From Paraburkholderia phenazinium (GTDB lineage Bacteria; Pseudomonadota; Gammaproteobacteria; Burkholderiales; Burkholderiaceae), in NCBI RefSeq assembly GCF_900141745.1, contig NZ_FSRM01000001.1, positions 930,001-994,000 on the forward strand: a stretch of 64,000 nt of DNA. Reading direction: 5' to 3'. The notes below the pieces were generated by a model. The model saw nothing but the letters and a program-made list of their open reading frames with translations, was not told the origin of the DNA and did not search any database. The first letter of the stretch is position 1, and every line of letters starts with the position of its first letter. A program made the translations under genes and the position numbers. This document shows positions 27,101-35,832 of this stretch, piece by piece.

Positions 27101-28126
27101 TTAGCGTCGCGCAACGGCCGCCGCGGGGTGGTCCTCTGCGGCCGCGCGAGTTTCAGCGCTCGTATCGCGCGCGCCCCAGCGCTGCGCGAGAGCGGCGCAT
27201 ACCATCAGCTGGATCTGGTGAAACAGCATCAGCGGCAGCACGGCAGCCCCCACCGCGTGCGAAGCAAAGATGACCTTTGCCATCGGCACGCCGGAGGCGA
27301 GACTCTTTTTCGAACCGCAGAAGATGATGGTGATCTGGTCCGCGCGATTAAAGCCGAGCCGTTTGCTCGTGAACATCGTGACGGCCAGCGCAAGCGCCAG
27401 CAGTACAGCATTGATGAGCACGAGGCCACCCAGTGCGCCCAGCGAGGTATGGCGCCACAGGCCTTCCGTGACGGCCTCGCTGAAGGCGCCGTACACCACC
27501 AGCAGGATCGAACCCTGATCGACGAACTTCGTCACGCTGCGATGGCGCTCAATCCACTTGCCGAGAATCGGCCGCAGCAACTGCCCCGCCACGAACGGCA
27601 CCAGCAGTTGCAGCACGATATTCCAGACCGTGTGCCATGCGGACGTGCCGCCGGCCGCCTGGTTCGTGACGACCAGGCTGACGAGCGCCGGCGTAATGAA
27701 GATACCGAGCAGGCTCGAAGCCGAGGCGCTGCACACGGCAGCCGGCACATTGCCTTTGGCAATCGAAGTGAACGCGATGGACGACTGGACCGTCGATGGC
27801 AGCGTACAGAGGAAGAGGACGCCGGCGTAGAGCGCAGGCGTAACAAGGGGCGAAAGGAGCGGTTTGAGCGCGAGCCCGAGCAATGGAAACAGCGCAAACG
27901 TGCTTAGCAGGACGACGATATGCAGACGCCAATGGGTCGCGCCCGCCACGATCGCTTCGCGTGAGAGCTTGGCGCCGTGCAGAAAAAACAGCAGCCCGAC
28001 GGCGAAATTCGTCAGCCAGTTGAACCAGACGGCTGCCTGCCCGTGCACGGGCAGCAGGCTGGCGAAGATCACCGTGCCGACGAGGCACAATGTGAAGTTA
28101 TCGGGAAGCAGTTTCGGGCGAGCCAT
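27101..28126 (-). CDS. SLC10A7-like bile acid:sodium symporter family transporter
   Basis: The 341-residue inner-membrane protein has about 10 hydrophobic segments and matches the bacterial SLC10A7-type branch of the bile-acid/sodium symporter family: MARPKLLPDNF start, FLHGAKLS, TLPSTVQSSIAFTSIA, and the signature CGSKKSLASGVPMAK near residue 270. The natural substrate of these bacterial proteins is not established; organic anions are likely. It stands alone, flanked by non-coding DNA. Confidence 0.88.
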   Translation of the reverse strand: MARPKLLPDNFTLCLVGTVIFASLLPVHGQAAVWFNWLTNFAVGLLFFLHGAKLSREAIVAGATHWRLHIVVLLSTFALFPLLGLALKPLLSPLVTPALYAGVLFLCTLPSTVQSSIAFTSIAKGNVPAAVCSASASSLLGIFITPALVSLVVTNQAAGGTSAWHTVWNIVLQLLVPFVAGQLLRPILGKWIERHRSVTKFVDQGSILLVVYGAFSEAVTEGLWRHTSLGALGGLVLINAVLLALALAVTMFTSKRLGFNRADQITIIFCGSKKSLASGVPMAKVIFASHAVGAAVLPLMLFHQIQLMVCAALAQRWGARDTSAETRAAAEDHPAAAVARR

Positions 28127-28611
28127 TTCGCAATCTCAACTCAATTCGGGTGATGCGGGTAACGCGGAAATACAGACACGCGTGCGTGGCGGCACGTGGC
28201 GTTCGCTGTAGGGGGAAGGGACCATTAATAGCGGATCGTGATTAAAAAATCAAATTCATTTGCGGAATCGATTGATGAGGATTGCGCTTCTGAGGCGTGT
28301 CGAAACCCGCCTGGCGGAGCGGCTGCGCGGGGGTATTTCGGGGCGTTCCAGCTGGTAATCAGGAGGCCCTGATTTGCCCCTTGCGCAAGACGTTTGTCGC
28401 GCAAAAACGTCGCAGTAACATGGTGTTACAACGCAGTGTCAGGCCTAACACTTTTTGGCTCGACACCCCTCCGACCGACCCATAAATTACTGCTCAAAGG
28501 CCAATGGGATGCATAAGTTGCGGATCGACCGCAGCGGGTACGCAAATCCTGGAACAAGCCTCGCCGCAGCTCGAACGGCGGGCTTCAGGCGGGTCTTCGG
28601 GCAGGTGAATC
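28127..28611. other. Intergenic region, 485 bp
   Basis: I see no gene. A short AATCAGG/CCTGATT hairpin lies at 28357-28374, without a T-run. The AT-rich segment near 28230-28270 probably contains the promoter for the leftward transporter. Confidence 0.35.
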
Positions 28612-29148
28612 ATGGTGGACGCAGGGTTGTGGAGAACCAGGCATTGGGTGTTGGGCGCAGTCTTGACTGTGCTGTGTTCGCTCGCCTGTGCCAGAGGGCC
28701 GCAAGTACCGCATGGCGGTGGCTTCGGCGGCGGGTTCGCTCATGCCGGCGCTCAGCATAATGCGCGTGCTTACGACGCTCGCGCCGAGCGTGGCGCATCA
28801 GTTGAGCGCAACGCCCGGGTCGCGCGCAGCGCGGGTACACCGCATGGCGGCTACACCAACGGGCAATCATCACGCGTTGCCGGCAACGGCGCCGGTGGCT
28901 ACGGCGGCTACAGGGGCGACGCCCGCGCGGATCCGCGCGGCGGATTCCAGTACGCCGGCGCGATTACCACCGTGAGCACCGAGGTTCGCTCGGTGCCACG
29001 TCCGCCCGAGGACGAAACGATGGTGCGCGCCGGTTCGATCCGCGCCGACGTTGCGCGCTATAACGAAGAGCGCGGCGCCACTCGACCCGTCCCGCGCCCG
29101 CCGGAGTATATGAACCGGCCGCCGGGGCAGTCGCCCTACCGCAACTAG
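28612..29148 (+). CDS. Gly-rich exported protein of unknown function
   Basis: The 178-residue product starts with a signal-like segment (residues 8-28, ending SLACARG) followed by a low-complexity Gly/His/Ala/Arg-rich region (HGGGFGGGFAHAG). The C-terminal 50 residues look more ordered and contain a twice-repeated VPRPPE (near 128 and 158) separated by VRAGSIRADVARYNEE. I know of no assigned function; it may be a periplasmic or envelope protein. The Shine-Dalgarno is weak (AGGTG). Alternative starts are not obvious. Confidence 0.65.
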   Translation: MVDAGLWRTRHWVLGAVLTVLCSLACARGPQVPHGGGFGGGFAHAGAQHNARAYDARAERGASVERNARVARSAGTPHGGYTNGQSSRVAGNGAGGYGGYRGDARADPRGGFQYAGAITTVSTEVRSVPRPPEDETMVRAGSIRADVARYNEERGATRPVPRPPEYMNRPPGQSPYRN

Positions 29149-29707
29149 CCTTTTCCTGAACGCTCCTCGTTGACTCCTGCGCGCTCCGCTCGCTCGAGAC
29201 CGGTCGTCCTGCGCGCCGTCACGAGAACGGCATCGCCAGCCACTTTCTCCTGCTTTCAATCTGTCAGCTAACCTGCGCCCGGTCATACCGTGCGTTGTCT
29301 GCCCGTCCAAGTGACGTATGCACGCCACACTTTCATGACAGCACGACGCACGGCACCTTACTGAACCTTCAAATTTTGTCCTTCACCGGGCCGGCCGTCA
29401 TCGGCGCGGTCCCTGATCCGTTATCTGTCTTTGCGCTGCAGTCCTGGCGGGCCTTGCAGCCCGTTGCGGGGCGAGATATCCCGTGGTGCGGGCGAAAGCC
29501 AATCGCGCTTTATCAGTCCGATAAACGACAAAACTAATCGGACCGATATACCGGCAATAACAACCCATATTTTTGTCCACAAAAATGGTCCGCAAAGATG
29601 GTCCCGCCCAGATTAACTCGTTGATCTAACGGACGACCGAGAAACCGTTAGCGCGAGCTTCCCCGCCGCACAGCAGCCACACCCTTTTGACAAAGACAGG
29701 AGAACCC
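29149..29707. other. Intergenic region upstream of the porin
   Basis: The 559 bp contain no gene. The right part carries several operator-like elements: GTCCGAT/ATCGGAC arms at 29516-29543, a perfect ATTTTTGT-CC-ACAAAAAT dyad at 29569-29586, and two direct ATGGTCC copies at 29585-29591 and 29598-29604, all within 200 bp of the porin start. Confidence 0.5.
29516..29604 (+). promoter_or_regulatory. Clustered dyads in the porin control region
   Basis: Three elements occur in 90 bp: GTCCGAT-N14-ATCGGAC (29516-29543), ATTTTTGT-CC-ACAAAAAT (29569-29586) and direct repeats ATGGTCC (29585 and 29598). They suggest regulated porin expression or a structured leader, but no regulator is identified. Confidence 0.4.
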
Positions 29708-30802
29708 ATGAATACAAATTTCCGCCGTGCGCTCAATACGACTCTCAAGACCAGCGTCATCGCTTGCCTGCTGGCCGGGGGCGCATCGTCGGCGTTCGCG
29801 CAATCGAGCGTGCAACTTTATGGTCAGGTCGACGAATGGGTCGGCGACCAGAAATTCCCGGACGGCAAGGGCGCAGCAGAAGTGTCGGGCGGCGGTATGT
29901 CGACCTCCTACTGGGGCTTGAAGGGGGCGGAGGATCTGGGCAACGGCTACAAGGCGATCTTCACTCTGGAAGGCTTCTTCCTCGCGCAGAACGGCGCTTA
30001 CGGCCGCTTCACGGGCGATACGTTCTTTTCGCGTAACGCGTATGTCGGTATCGAATCGCCGTACGGCACGGTCACGGCCGGACGTCTGACCACGCCGCTG
30101 TTCGTCTCGACGATCCTGTTCAACCCGTTCGTCGACTCGTACGAATTCTCGCCGATGGTGTGGCATACGTACCTCGGCCTCGGCACCTTCCCGACGTACA
30201 ACACTGACCAGGGTGTGGCCGGCGATTCGGGCTGGAACAATGCGGTGGAATATTCGTCACCGAACTTCAACGGCTTTAGCGCCAACGTCATGTATGCCCT
30301 GGGCAATACGGCGGGTGAGAACGGCGCGAAGAAGTGGAGCGCCCAGTTCCTGTACTTCCACGGCGCGTTCGCGGCAACCGGCGTTTATCAGTACGTGAAC
30401 TTCAACGACGCCCCGGGCGATCTGACCAGCCTCGCACAAAGCGTGGGGCTCGCGAGCATGAAGAGCCAGAGCGTCGCTCAGTTGGGCCTGTCCTACGACC
30501 TGAAGTACGTCAAGTTCTTCGGCCAGTACATGTACACGTACAACGCACAGGACATCGGCAGCTGGCACGTGAACACCGCACAAGGCGGCGTGACGGTTCC
30601 AGCGGGCCCCGGCTCGATCATGGCGTCGTTCGCGTACTCGCGCGACGGCAGCGGTCTGGACCAGACGCGTCAGACGGCTGCAATTGGATATGACTATCCG
30701 CTGTCCAAGCGCACCGATGTCTACGCGGCTTATATGTACGATCACTTCACCAGCCAGACCTCGGGCCAGACCTACGGCGTGGGTATCCGCACGAAGTTCT
30801 GA
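29708..30802 (+). CDS. Gram-negative outer-membrane porin
   Basis: The 364-residue protein has a clear signal peptide with cleavage after AFA (near residue 31), mature start QSSVQLYGQVDEW, and the betaproteobacterial porin pattern: SYWGLKGAEDLGNGYKAIF, the eyelet-region loop with YVGIESPYGTVTAGR, and a C-terminal strand ending in Phe (GVGIRTKF) as required for outer-membrane insertion. It should form 16-stranded trimers for small hydrophilic solutes. The ATG at 29708 is preceded by GGAG. A strong terminator follows at 30839, so it is monocistronic. Confidence 0.93.
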   Translation: MNTNFRRALNTTLKTSVIACLLAGGASSAFAQSSVQLYGQVDEWVGDQKFPDGKGAAEVSGGGMSTSYWGLKGAEDLGNGYKAIFTLEGFFLAQNGAYGRFTGDTFFSRNAYVGIESPYGTVTAGRLTTPLFVSTILFNPFVDSYEFSPMVWHTYLGLGTFPTYNTDQGVAGDSGWNNAVEYSSPNFNGFSANVMYALGNTAGENGAKKWSAQFLYFHGAFAATGVYQYVNFNDAPGDLTSLAQSVGLASMKSQSVAQLGLSYDLKYVKFFGQYMYTYNAQDIGSWHVNTAQGGVTVPAGPGSIMASFAYSRDGSGLDQTRQTAAIGYDYPLSKRTDVYAAYMYDHFTSQTSGQTYGVGIRTKF

Positions 30803-30838
30803 CCGGTTCGGGTCGCCACGCGTTTCGTTGTGCTTTGC

Positions 30839-30876
30839 AAACCCCGCCTTCGGAAGAAGGCGGGGTTTATCTTTTT
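30839..30876 (+). terminator. Strong intrinsic terminator of the porin gene
   Basis: AAACCCCGCCTTC (30839-30851) pairs perfectly with GAAGGCGGGGTTT (30856-30868) around GGAA, and TATCTTTTT follows. A 13-bp GC-rich stem plus T-run ends the porin transcript. Confidence 0.9.
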
Positions 30877-30973
30877 AGCTTTATTAATTGGCACCTCAGG
30901 CGGAGGTTTGCTGACGCTGCTTTGATAAAGACGGCAAAATGGCGTCGATTGATTCCTCTCGTGAGCGATTGCC

Positions 30974-31912
30974 ATGGATACCCTCGTCAGCATGAAAGTG
31001 TTTCGCCATGTCGTCGAAGTGGGCAGCTTCGTCGGCGCGGCCGAGCGCATGGAGATGTCCGCGGCGATGGCGAGCAAACACGTGATGCATCTGGAACAGC
31101 AGCTCGGCGCGCGCCTGCTCAATCGCACCACGCGGCGCGTCGCCCCGACCGAGGCGGGGCGCGAGTACTACGAGCGTTTGAGTCAGGTGCTGACCGAACT
31201 CGACGAAGCCGGGCAGGCGGTCGGCGCCGCGAGTATCGTGCCGCAGGGGCGTCTGCGGGTGTCGTCGCTATCGGCGTTCGGTCTGAGTCACGTGATGAGC
31301 GCAGTGGCCGACTATGCGGCGCAGTATCCGCAGGTCACCGTGGATATGACCTTGTCGGACCGCGTAGTCGAATTGATCGACGAGGGTTTCGATGTCGCGA
31401 TCCGGGCCTCGCCGCACGGCCTGAAGTCGTCCTCGCTGATCGCGCGGCAGATTGCTACCGCGCACCTCGTCCTGTGCGCTTCGCCGGAGTATCTGCGCCG
31501 GCATGGCACGCCGAAGAAACGGGCCGATCTGTCGCGGCACAACTATCTGCAGTACGCCGGTGTATCGGCGCCGGATTTCGTTACGTCCAACGGCGATGGC
31601 GGGGCGCGCGTCAGTCTGTCCGGCAACCTGATCGTCAATCAGCTGGAAGCGCAGCGCGTGCTTGTGCTGCAAGGCGCGGGGATCGCCATGCTCGGGACCG
31701 AGGTGATCGGCGACGATCTCGCTACCGGCCGTCTGCTGCCGCTGCTGGTTGCCGAGTCGCTGCCGCGCGAGCTGCCCATTCACCTCGTGTATGCGAGCCG
31801 GCGCCATCTATCGGCGAAGGTGCGCTCGTTCGTCGATTTTTTTGCGGCGCGTTTTGCCAACGAGGCGCTGTGGCCATCGCTCGAGCAGATCAAGGCGCTG
31901 GCCGTCAGCTAA
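30974..31912 (+). CDS. LysR-family transcriptional regulator
   Basis: The 312-residue protein starts MDTLVSMKVFRHVVEVGSF, with the LysR winged helix-turn-helix in residues 5-65 (AAMASKHVMHLEQQLGARLLNRTTRR) and a C-terminal substrate-binding domain. The closest pattern is the large CrgA/AaeR-type group common in Burkholderia. It is preceded by the porin terminator and is convergent with the nitronate monooxygenase gene, so its target is not evident. Confidence 0.92.
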   Translation: MDTLVSMKVFRHVVEVGSFVGAAERMEMSAAMASKHVMHLEQQLGARLLNRTTRRVAPTEAGREYYERLSQVLTELDEAGQAVGAASIVPQGRLRVSSLSAFGLSHVMSAVADYAAQYPQVTVDMTLSDRVVELIDEGFDVAIRASPHGLKSSSLIARQIATAHLVLCASPEYLRRHGTPKKRADLSRHNYLQYAGVSAPDFVTSNGDGGARVSLSGNLIVNQLEAQRVLVLQGAGIAMLGTEVIGDDLATGRLLPLLVAESLPRELPIHLVYASRRHLSAKVRSFVDFFAARFANEALWPSLEQIKALAVS

Positions 31913-31928
31913 GCGCCGCGCTCACCGG

Positions 31929-32888
31929 TCAACGCGCGATCCCGAGCCGCGCCTTCGCGTCGTCGTATTCCTTCTTCAGACGCTCGACCAGTTCGCCGAC
32001 GCTCGGCACGTCGTCCATCAGACCGACGCCCTGGCCTGCGCCCCAGATGTCTTTCCACGCCTTGGCCTTGTCGCTGCCGAAATTCATCGCGGTCTTGTCC
32101 GAAGCCGGCAGCGCATCCGGATCGAGTCCGGCATTGACGATGCTTTCGCGGATGTAGTTGCCGTGCACACCGGTGAACAGGTTGGTGTAGATGATGTCCG
32201 AGGCGCTCGAGTTGACGATCGCATGCTTGTAGCTTTCCACCGCATGCGCTTCCTGGGTCGCGATAAAGCGCGTGCCCATATATGCGAGGTCTGCGCCCAT
32301 CGCTTGCGCAGCGAGGATCGAGCCGCCGTTGGCAATCGCGCCGGACAGCACGATCGGGCCGTCGAAAATACGCCGCACTTCACCCACCAGCGCAAACGGG
32401 GAGGTCGTGCCTGCGTGGCCGCCCGCCCCCGCTGCGACCAGAATCAGGCCGTCGACACCCGCTTCCAGCGCCTTCTGAGCGTGACGGATGTTGATCACGT
32501 CGTGCAGCACGATGCCGCCGTAGCTATGCACCGCGTCGACGATTTCCTTGGCCGGTGCACGCAGGCTGGTGATGAAAATCGGCACCTTATGTTCGACGCA
32601 TACGCGCACGTCGTGCTCGAGCCGCACGTTCGACTGATGGACGATCTGGTTGACGGCGATCGGCCCGATCACGGCGTCCGGATGGGCTGCCTTGTGTTCG
32701 GCGAGCGACGCCTGGATCTGCGTGAGCCATTCGTCGAGCAACTCGGCAGGCCGTGCATTCAAGGCCGGGAACGAGCCGACGATCCCGGCCTTGCATTGCG
32801 CGAGAACCAGATCGGGGTAACTGACGATGAACATCGGCGAGGCAACAACGGGCAGCGCAAGGTGCTGCAGGACGGCGGGCAATGCCAT
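31929..32888 (-). CDS. Nitronate monooxygenase family protein
   Basis: The 319-residue FMN-dependent TIM barrel has the family motifs VASPMFIVS at the start, VAAGAGGHAGTTS near residues 150-162, and MGTRFIATQEAHA near 200-215. Such enzymes oxidise alkyl nitronates such as propionate-3-nitronate; some relatives are enoyl-ACP reductases of the FabK type. The His in the GGHAG segment is the usual catalytic base. A candidate promoter and 16-bp palindrome for this gene lie at 33046-33066. It is divergent from a dehalogenase-like gene. Confidence 0.88.
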   Translation of the reverse strand: MALPAVLQHLALPVVASPMFIVSYPDLVLAQCKAGIVGSFPALNARPAELLDEWLTQIQASLAEHKAAHPDAVIGPIAVNQIVHQSNVRLEHDVRVCVEHKVPIFITSLRAPAKEIVDAVHSYGGIVLHDVINIRHAQKALEAGVDGLILVAAGAGGHAGTTSPFALVGEVRRIFDGPIVLSGAIANGGSILAAQAMGADLAYMGTRFIATQEAHAVESYKHAIVNSSASDIIYTNLFTGVHGNYIRESIVNAGLDPDALPASDKTAMNFGSDKAKAWKDIWGAGQGVGLMDDVPSVGELVERLKKEYDDAKARLGIAR

Positions 32889-33045
32889 GGCGCAAGTCTC
32901 CTATCAGGCGAGCCGGCGTGCGTCGAACGCCCGGCATATGTGAAGTGTAGTGGCACAGGACGCAGCGTGAGTCGGTGATGGCTGCTGCGCGTGTTGTGCG
33001 ACTTGCGTTCGGAATCCAGCGGGCTCCATGAAGCCCGCGCAGTTT

Positions 33046-33061
33046 TCGAACGATCGTTCGA
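33046..33061. promoter_or_regulatory. Perfect 16-bp palindromic operator
   Basis: TCGAACGATCGTTCGA is fully self-complementary, a length and style typical of TetR-family operators. It overlaps and follows a minus-strand -10 box (TATAAT, 33066-33061), so a bound repressor would block transcription toward the nitronate monooxygenase gene. No TetR gene is adjacent. Confidence 0.55.
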
Positions 33062-33089
33062 TTATAGGCGAATGGCCGCCCGATTGCAG
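33061..33089 (-). promoter_or_regulatory. Candidate promoter toward the nitronate monooxygenase
   Basis: On the minus strand TATAAT (33066-33061) is preceded at 17 bp by a weak -35 (CTGCAA). The leader to the start codon at 32888 would be about 165 nt. Confidence 0.4.
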
Positions 33090-33205
33090 CGATGGTGCAG
33101 TTGGAGGAAGTGTTCAGGTTCTACGCTTACGTGCCCTATACCACCCCGTATGGACACACAGCGCTCCTACAATGCTTTCACGAACAACGACAAGAGACTC
33201 TCGCT

Positions 33206-34096
33206 ATGCCCTTCGAGGATTTCACGCCCTTCCGGGTCGCCGCGGGCGACGTCGACATTTACGGGGTCAAGGGCGGGGCAGGGCCGCCTCTCTTGCTGTT
33301 GCATGGCCATCCGCAGACGCACCTGATCTGGCATCGGTGCGCCGCGCAACTCGCACAGCATTTCACCGTGATCGCCACCGACCTGCGTGGCTACGGCGCC
33401 TCGGCGAAACCGGCCAGCGACGCCACTCACGCGGCATATTCCAAACGGGCGATGGCGGCGGATCAGGTCGCGGTGATGCGTCACTTCGGCCATGAACGCT
33501 TTCTGGTCTGCGCCCATGATCGCGGCGCACGGGTCGCACACCGGATGGCGCTCGATCATCCGGAAGCGGTCGAACGTCTGATGCTGCTCGATATTGCGCC
33601 GACGCTCGCCATGTACGAAGCCACCGACCGCACCTTTGCCACGCTGTATTTCCACTGGTTCTTCCTGATCCAGCCGGAGCCGCTGCCGGAGACGCTGATC
33701 GGCGCCAATCCGGACGTCTACGTCGAACGTGTGATGGGCAGCCGCCACGCCGGATTGACGCCGTTCGCCCCCGAGGCGCTCGACGCCTATCGCAGCTCGC
33801 TGCGGCAGCCAGGTGCGGTGCATGCGATGTGCGAGGACTACCGCGCGTCGGCGACCATCGACCTCGACCATGATCGCGCTGACATCGAACGTGGCCACAA
33901 GATTGGCTGCCCGCTGCGCGTGCTGTGGGGCGAGGAGGGTGTGATCGAGAAGTGTTTCGAGCCGCTCGCGGAATGGCGCCGGGTGGCGCGCGATGTCAGC
34001 GGGCGGGCGTTGCCGTGCGGGCATTACATCCCCGAGGAAGCGCCAGCGGAACTGGTCCCGGAGATGCTCTCCTTTTTCGAGGCCGTCGAGCAGTAG
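33206..34096 (+). CDS. Haloacetate (fluoroacetate) dehalogenase-like alpha/beta hydrolase
   Basis: The 296-residue alpha/beta hydrolase keeps, at the right spacing, the active-site set of fluoroacetate dehalogenases: nucleophile D105 in AHDRGAR, carboxylate-binding R106 and R109, D129, the halide pocket H150-W151 and Y212, and base H273 in CGHYIPEEAP. The numbers differ by a constant five from the first six catalytic positions I recall for Rhodopseudomonas RPA1163. It should hydrolyse haloacetates to glycolate, possibly including C-F bonds. The ATG at 33206 gives the family length; earlier in-frame codons add an unrelated extension. Halide and substrate range must be measured. Confidence 0.88.
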   Translation: MPFEDFTPFRVAAGDVDIYGVKGGAGPPLLLLHGHPQTHLIWHRCAAQLAQHFTVIATDLRGYGASAKPASDATHAAYSKRAMAADQVAVMRHFGHERFLVCAHDRGARVAHRMALDHPEAVERLMLLDIAPTLAMYEATDRTFATLYFHWFFLIQPEPLPETLIGANPDVYVERVMGSRHAGLTPFAPEALDAYRSSLRQPGAVHAMCEDYRASATIDLDHDRADIERGHKIGCPLRVLWGEEGVIEKCFEPLAEWRRVARDVSGRALPCGHYIPEEAPAELVPEMLSFFEAVEQ

Positions 34097-34107
34097 CCGG
34101 GTCGCGC

Positions 34108-34578
34108 TCAGCCTAGCGGCGGCAGCCTGCGCGCGACCGGCGTCGACTTGATGATGGCGGTGCTGGTTTCCGCGCGCTCCGTCACCTTCGACAGGATTTC
34201 GTCGAGCTGCTCGATCGAATGCAGGTACAGACGGCAGACAAAACAGTCGTCGCCGGTCACCTTGTCGCACTCCACGAACTCCGGAATACGGCGGATCACG
34301 TCTTCGACCAGATGTAACTGTCCGGGCAACGGCTTCACCCGCACGATTGCCTGCAGCGTGTAGCCGAGCGCGCGCGGATCGATCTGCACGGTGAAGCGCT
34401 CGATTACACCTTGAGTCTCGAGCCGCCGCAGACGTTCGGCGGTACTGGGTGCGGACAAGCCGACCCGCCGCGCCAGTTCGCTGACCGGCTGGCGGGCATC
34501 TTCCGCGAGCGCCGCCAGCAGCGCCCGATCGGTATCGTCGAGCGTAGCGGGGGGATTGGTTGTAAGGCGATTTGCCAT
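34108..34578 (-). CDS. Lrp/AsnC-family regulator
   Basis: The 156-residue protein has the Lrp helix-turn-helix at about residues 13-60 (LDDTDRALLAALAEDAR, then SAPSTAERLRRLE) and a RAM ligand domain after it (LQAIVRVKPLPGQ). It likely senses an amino acid. It is divergent from a DMT-family exporter, a common arrangement in which the Lrp protein controls an amino-acid efflux gene. An ATTGAAT-N18-ATTCAAT dyad lies in the shared gap. Confidence 0.92.
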   Translation of the reverse strand: MANRLTTNPPATLDDTDRALLAALAEDARQPVSELARRVGLSAPSTAERLRRLETQGVIERFTVQIDPRALGYTLQAIVRVKPLPGQLHLVEDVIRRIPEFVECDKVTGDDCFVCRLYLHSIEQLDEILSKVTERAETSTAIIKSTPVARRLPPLG

Positions 34579-34606
34579 GATTGCCTTCGATTCTTAGGTC
34601 CGCGCA

Positions 34607-34638
34607 ATTGAATGCCTAAGTTTAGCCATATATTCAAT
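34607..34638. promoter_or_regulatory. Dyad between Lrp gene and DMT transporter
   Basis: ATTGAAT (34607-34613) and ATTCAAT (34632-34638) are perfect inverted arms separated by 18 bases in an AT-rich gap. The position fits a binding site for the divergently encoded Lrp-type regulator. Confidence 0.4.
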
Positions 34639-34690
34639 CATCCGGATTAAATACACTGACTCTCAGGTGATCAATCCTGGGAGAGCGAAG

Positions 34691-35605
34691 ATGGCTGCCG
34701 ATGAAATGCGCGGGAGCGCCACCGGCCGCGGGGCGGCGGAGATGACCGTGGCGATGCTGATGTCAGGGACAATCGGCTGGCTGGTCGTGTCGTCGCAACA
34801 GAGCGCGTTCAACGTGGTGTTTTTTCGTTGCGTGTTCGGTGGCGCCACTTTGGCCCTCGTCTGCGCCGCGTTAGGGCTGTTCCGCCGCAATCTTTTCTCC
34901 TGGCGCATGCTGGGTCTCGCAGCGCTCGGCGGTGTAGCGATCGTCATCAACTGGGTGCTGCTGTTTGCCGCGTATTCGCGCGCGTCGATTTCGATGGCCA
35001 CCGCTGTCTACAACACGCAGCCATTCATGCTGGTCGCGCTCGGTGCGGTCGTGTTCCGCGAACGCATCACTGCCTCGACGATTGCATGGCTGCTGGTGGC
35101 GTTCGGTGGCCTCGTGCTGGTCGTGCGGGTTGAGCCCGCCGTGCTCGCGATGCCGGGCCGGTACCTTGAAGGAATTGCCTATGCGGTTGGTGCGGCGGCC
35201 ATGTACGCGGTGTCGTCGATCATCACCAAACATCTGAAAGGCACGCCACCGCATCTGATCGCGCTGATTCAGGTGGGGCTTGGCGTGCTGATGCTCGCTC
35301 CGTTCGTACGCTTCGATGCGCTGCCTACCACGGGCGCACATTGGCTTGAACTCATGACGCTCGGCATCGTGAACACCGGCATCATGTATGTGCTGCTCTA
35401 CGGGGCGATCCAGAAGTTGCCGACTGCGATGACCGGCGCACTCTCGTTCATCTATCCGGTTGTCGCGATCATTGTCGATCGCGTTGCATTCGGCCAGAAG
35501 CTCGCATGGGTGCAGGTGTTCGGCGCCGTGCTGATTCTGCTAGCCGCTGCGGGCGTCAACCTCGGCTGGCGCCTCGTACCGCAGCGCCGTTATTCACCGA
35601 CCTGA
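34691..35605 (+). CDS. EamA/DMT-family transporter
   Basis: The 304-residue inner-membrane protein has ten hydrophobic segments in two EamA repeats (about 10-145 and 160-290), with the typical ATAVYNTQPFMLVALGAV and MTGALSFIYPVVAIIVD stretches. It is probably an exporter of an amino acid or related metabolite under the Lrp-type regulator encoded divergently. The ATG at 34691 is chosen for the GGGAG about 9 bases upstream; an upstream GTG is in frame. An intrinsic terminator follows at 35727. Confidence 0.9.
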   Translation: MAADEMRGSATGRGAAEMTVAMLMSGTIGWLVVSSQQSAFNVVFFRCVFGGATLALVCAALGLFRRNLFSWRMLGLAALGGVAIVINWVLLFAAYSRASISMATAVYNTQPFMLVALGAVVFRERITASTIAWLLVAFGGLVLVVRVEPAVLAMPGRYLEGIAYAVGAAAMYAVSSIITKHLKGTPPHLIALIQVGLGVLMLAPFVRFDALPTTGAHWLELMTLGIVNTGIMYVLLYGAIQKLPTAMTGALSFIYPVVAIIVDRVAFGQKLAWVQVFGAVLILLAAAGVNLGWRLVPQRRYSPT

Positions 35606-35726
35606 GTCGCCGTGCCCCCGTGCCGTGGGATGATAGTGTCAACCTTTTGTAGGGAAATCACCGATGCGGCCAAAAAACCCGCGCAGGTATCATTTGCACA
35701 GACGATGATCACGTCGACCGAATTCT

Positions 35727-35763
35727 GCCGCTCGCCATTTATGGCGAGCGGCTTTCTTTTTTT
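35727..35763 (+). terminator. Intrinsic terminator after the DMT transporter
   Basis: GCCGCTCGCCAT (35727-35738) pairs with ATGGCGAGCGGC (35741-35752) and is followed by CTTTTTTT-type T-run. It lies 122 bp after the transporter stop. Confidence 0.85.
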
Positions 35764-35832
35764 GCGCGGCGGCTTTTGACGTTTGTTGAGCGGCGATGCC
35801 TACGTTCCCCTTAACGCTTTCTTCGGAGCTGA

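Larger units (their letters stand above)
32889..33205. other. Divergent control region
   Basis: The 317 bp between the nitronate monooxygenase and the dehalogenase-like gene contain a perfect 16-bp palindrome (33046-33061) next to a minus-strand TATAAT box. No gene is visible. Confidence 0.5.
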
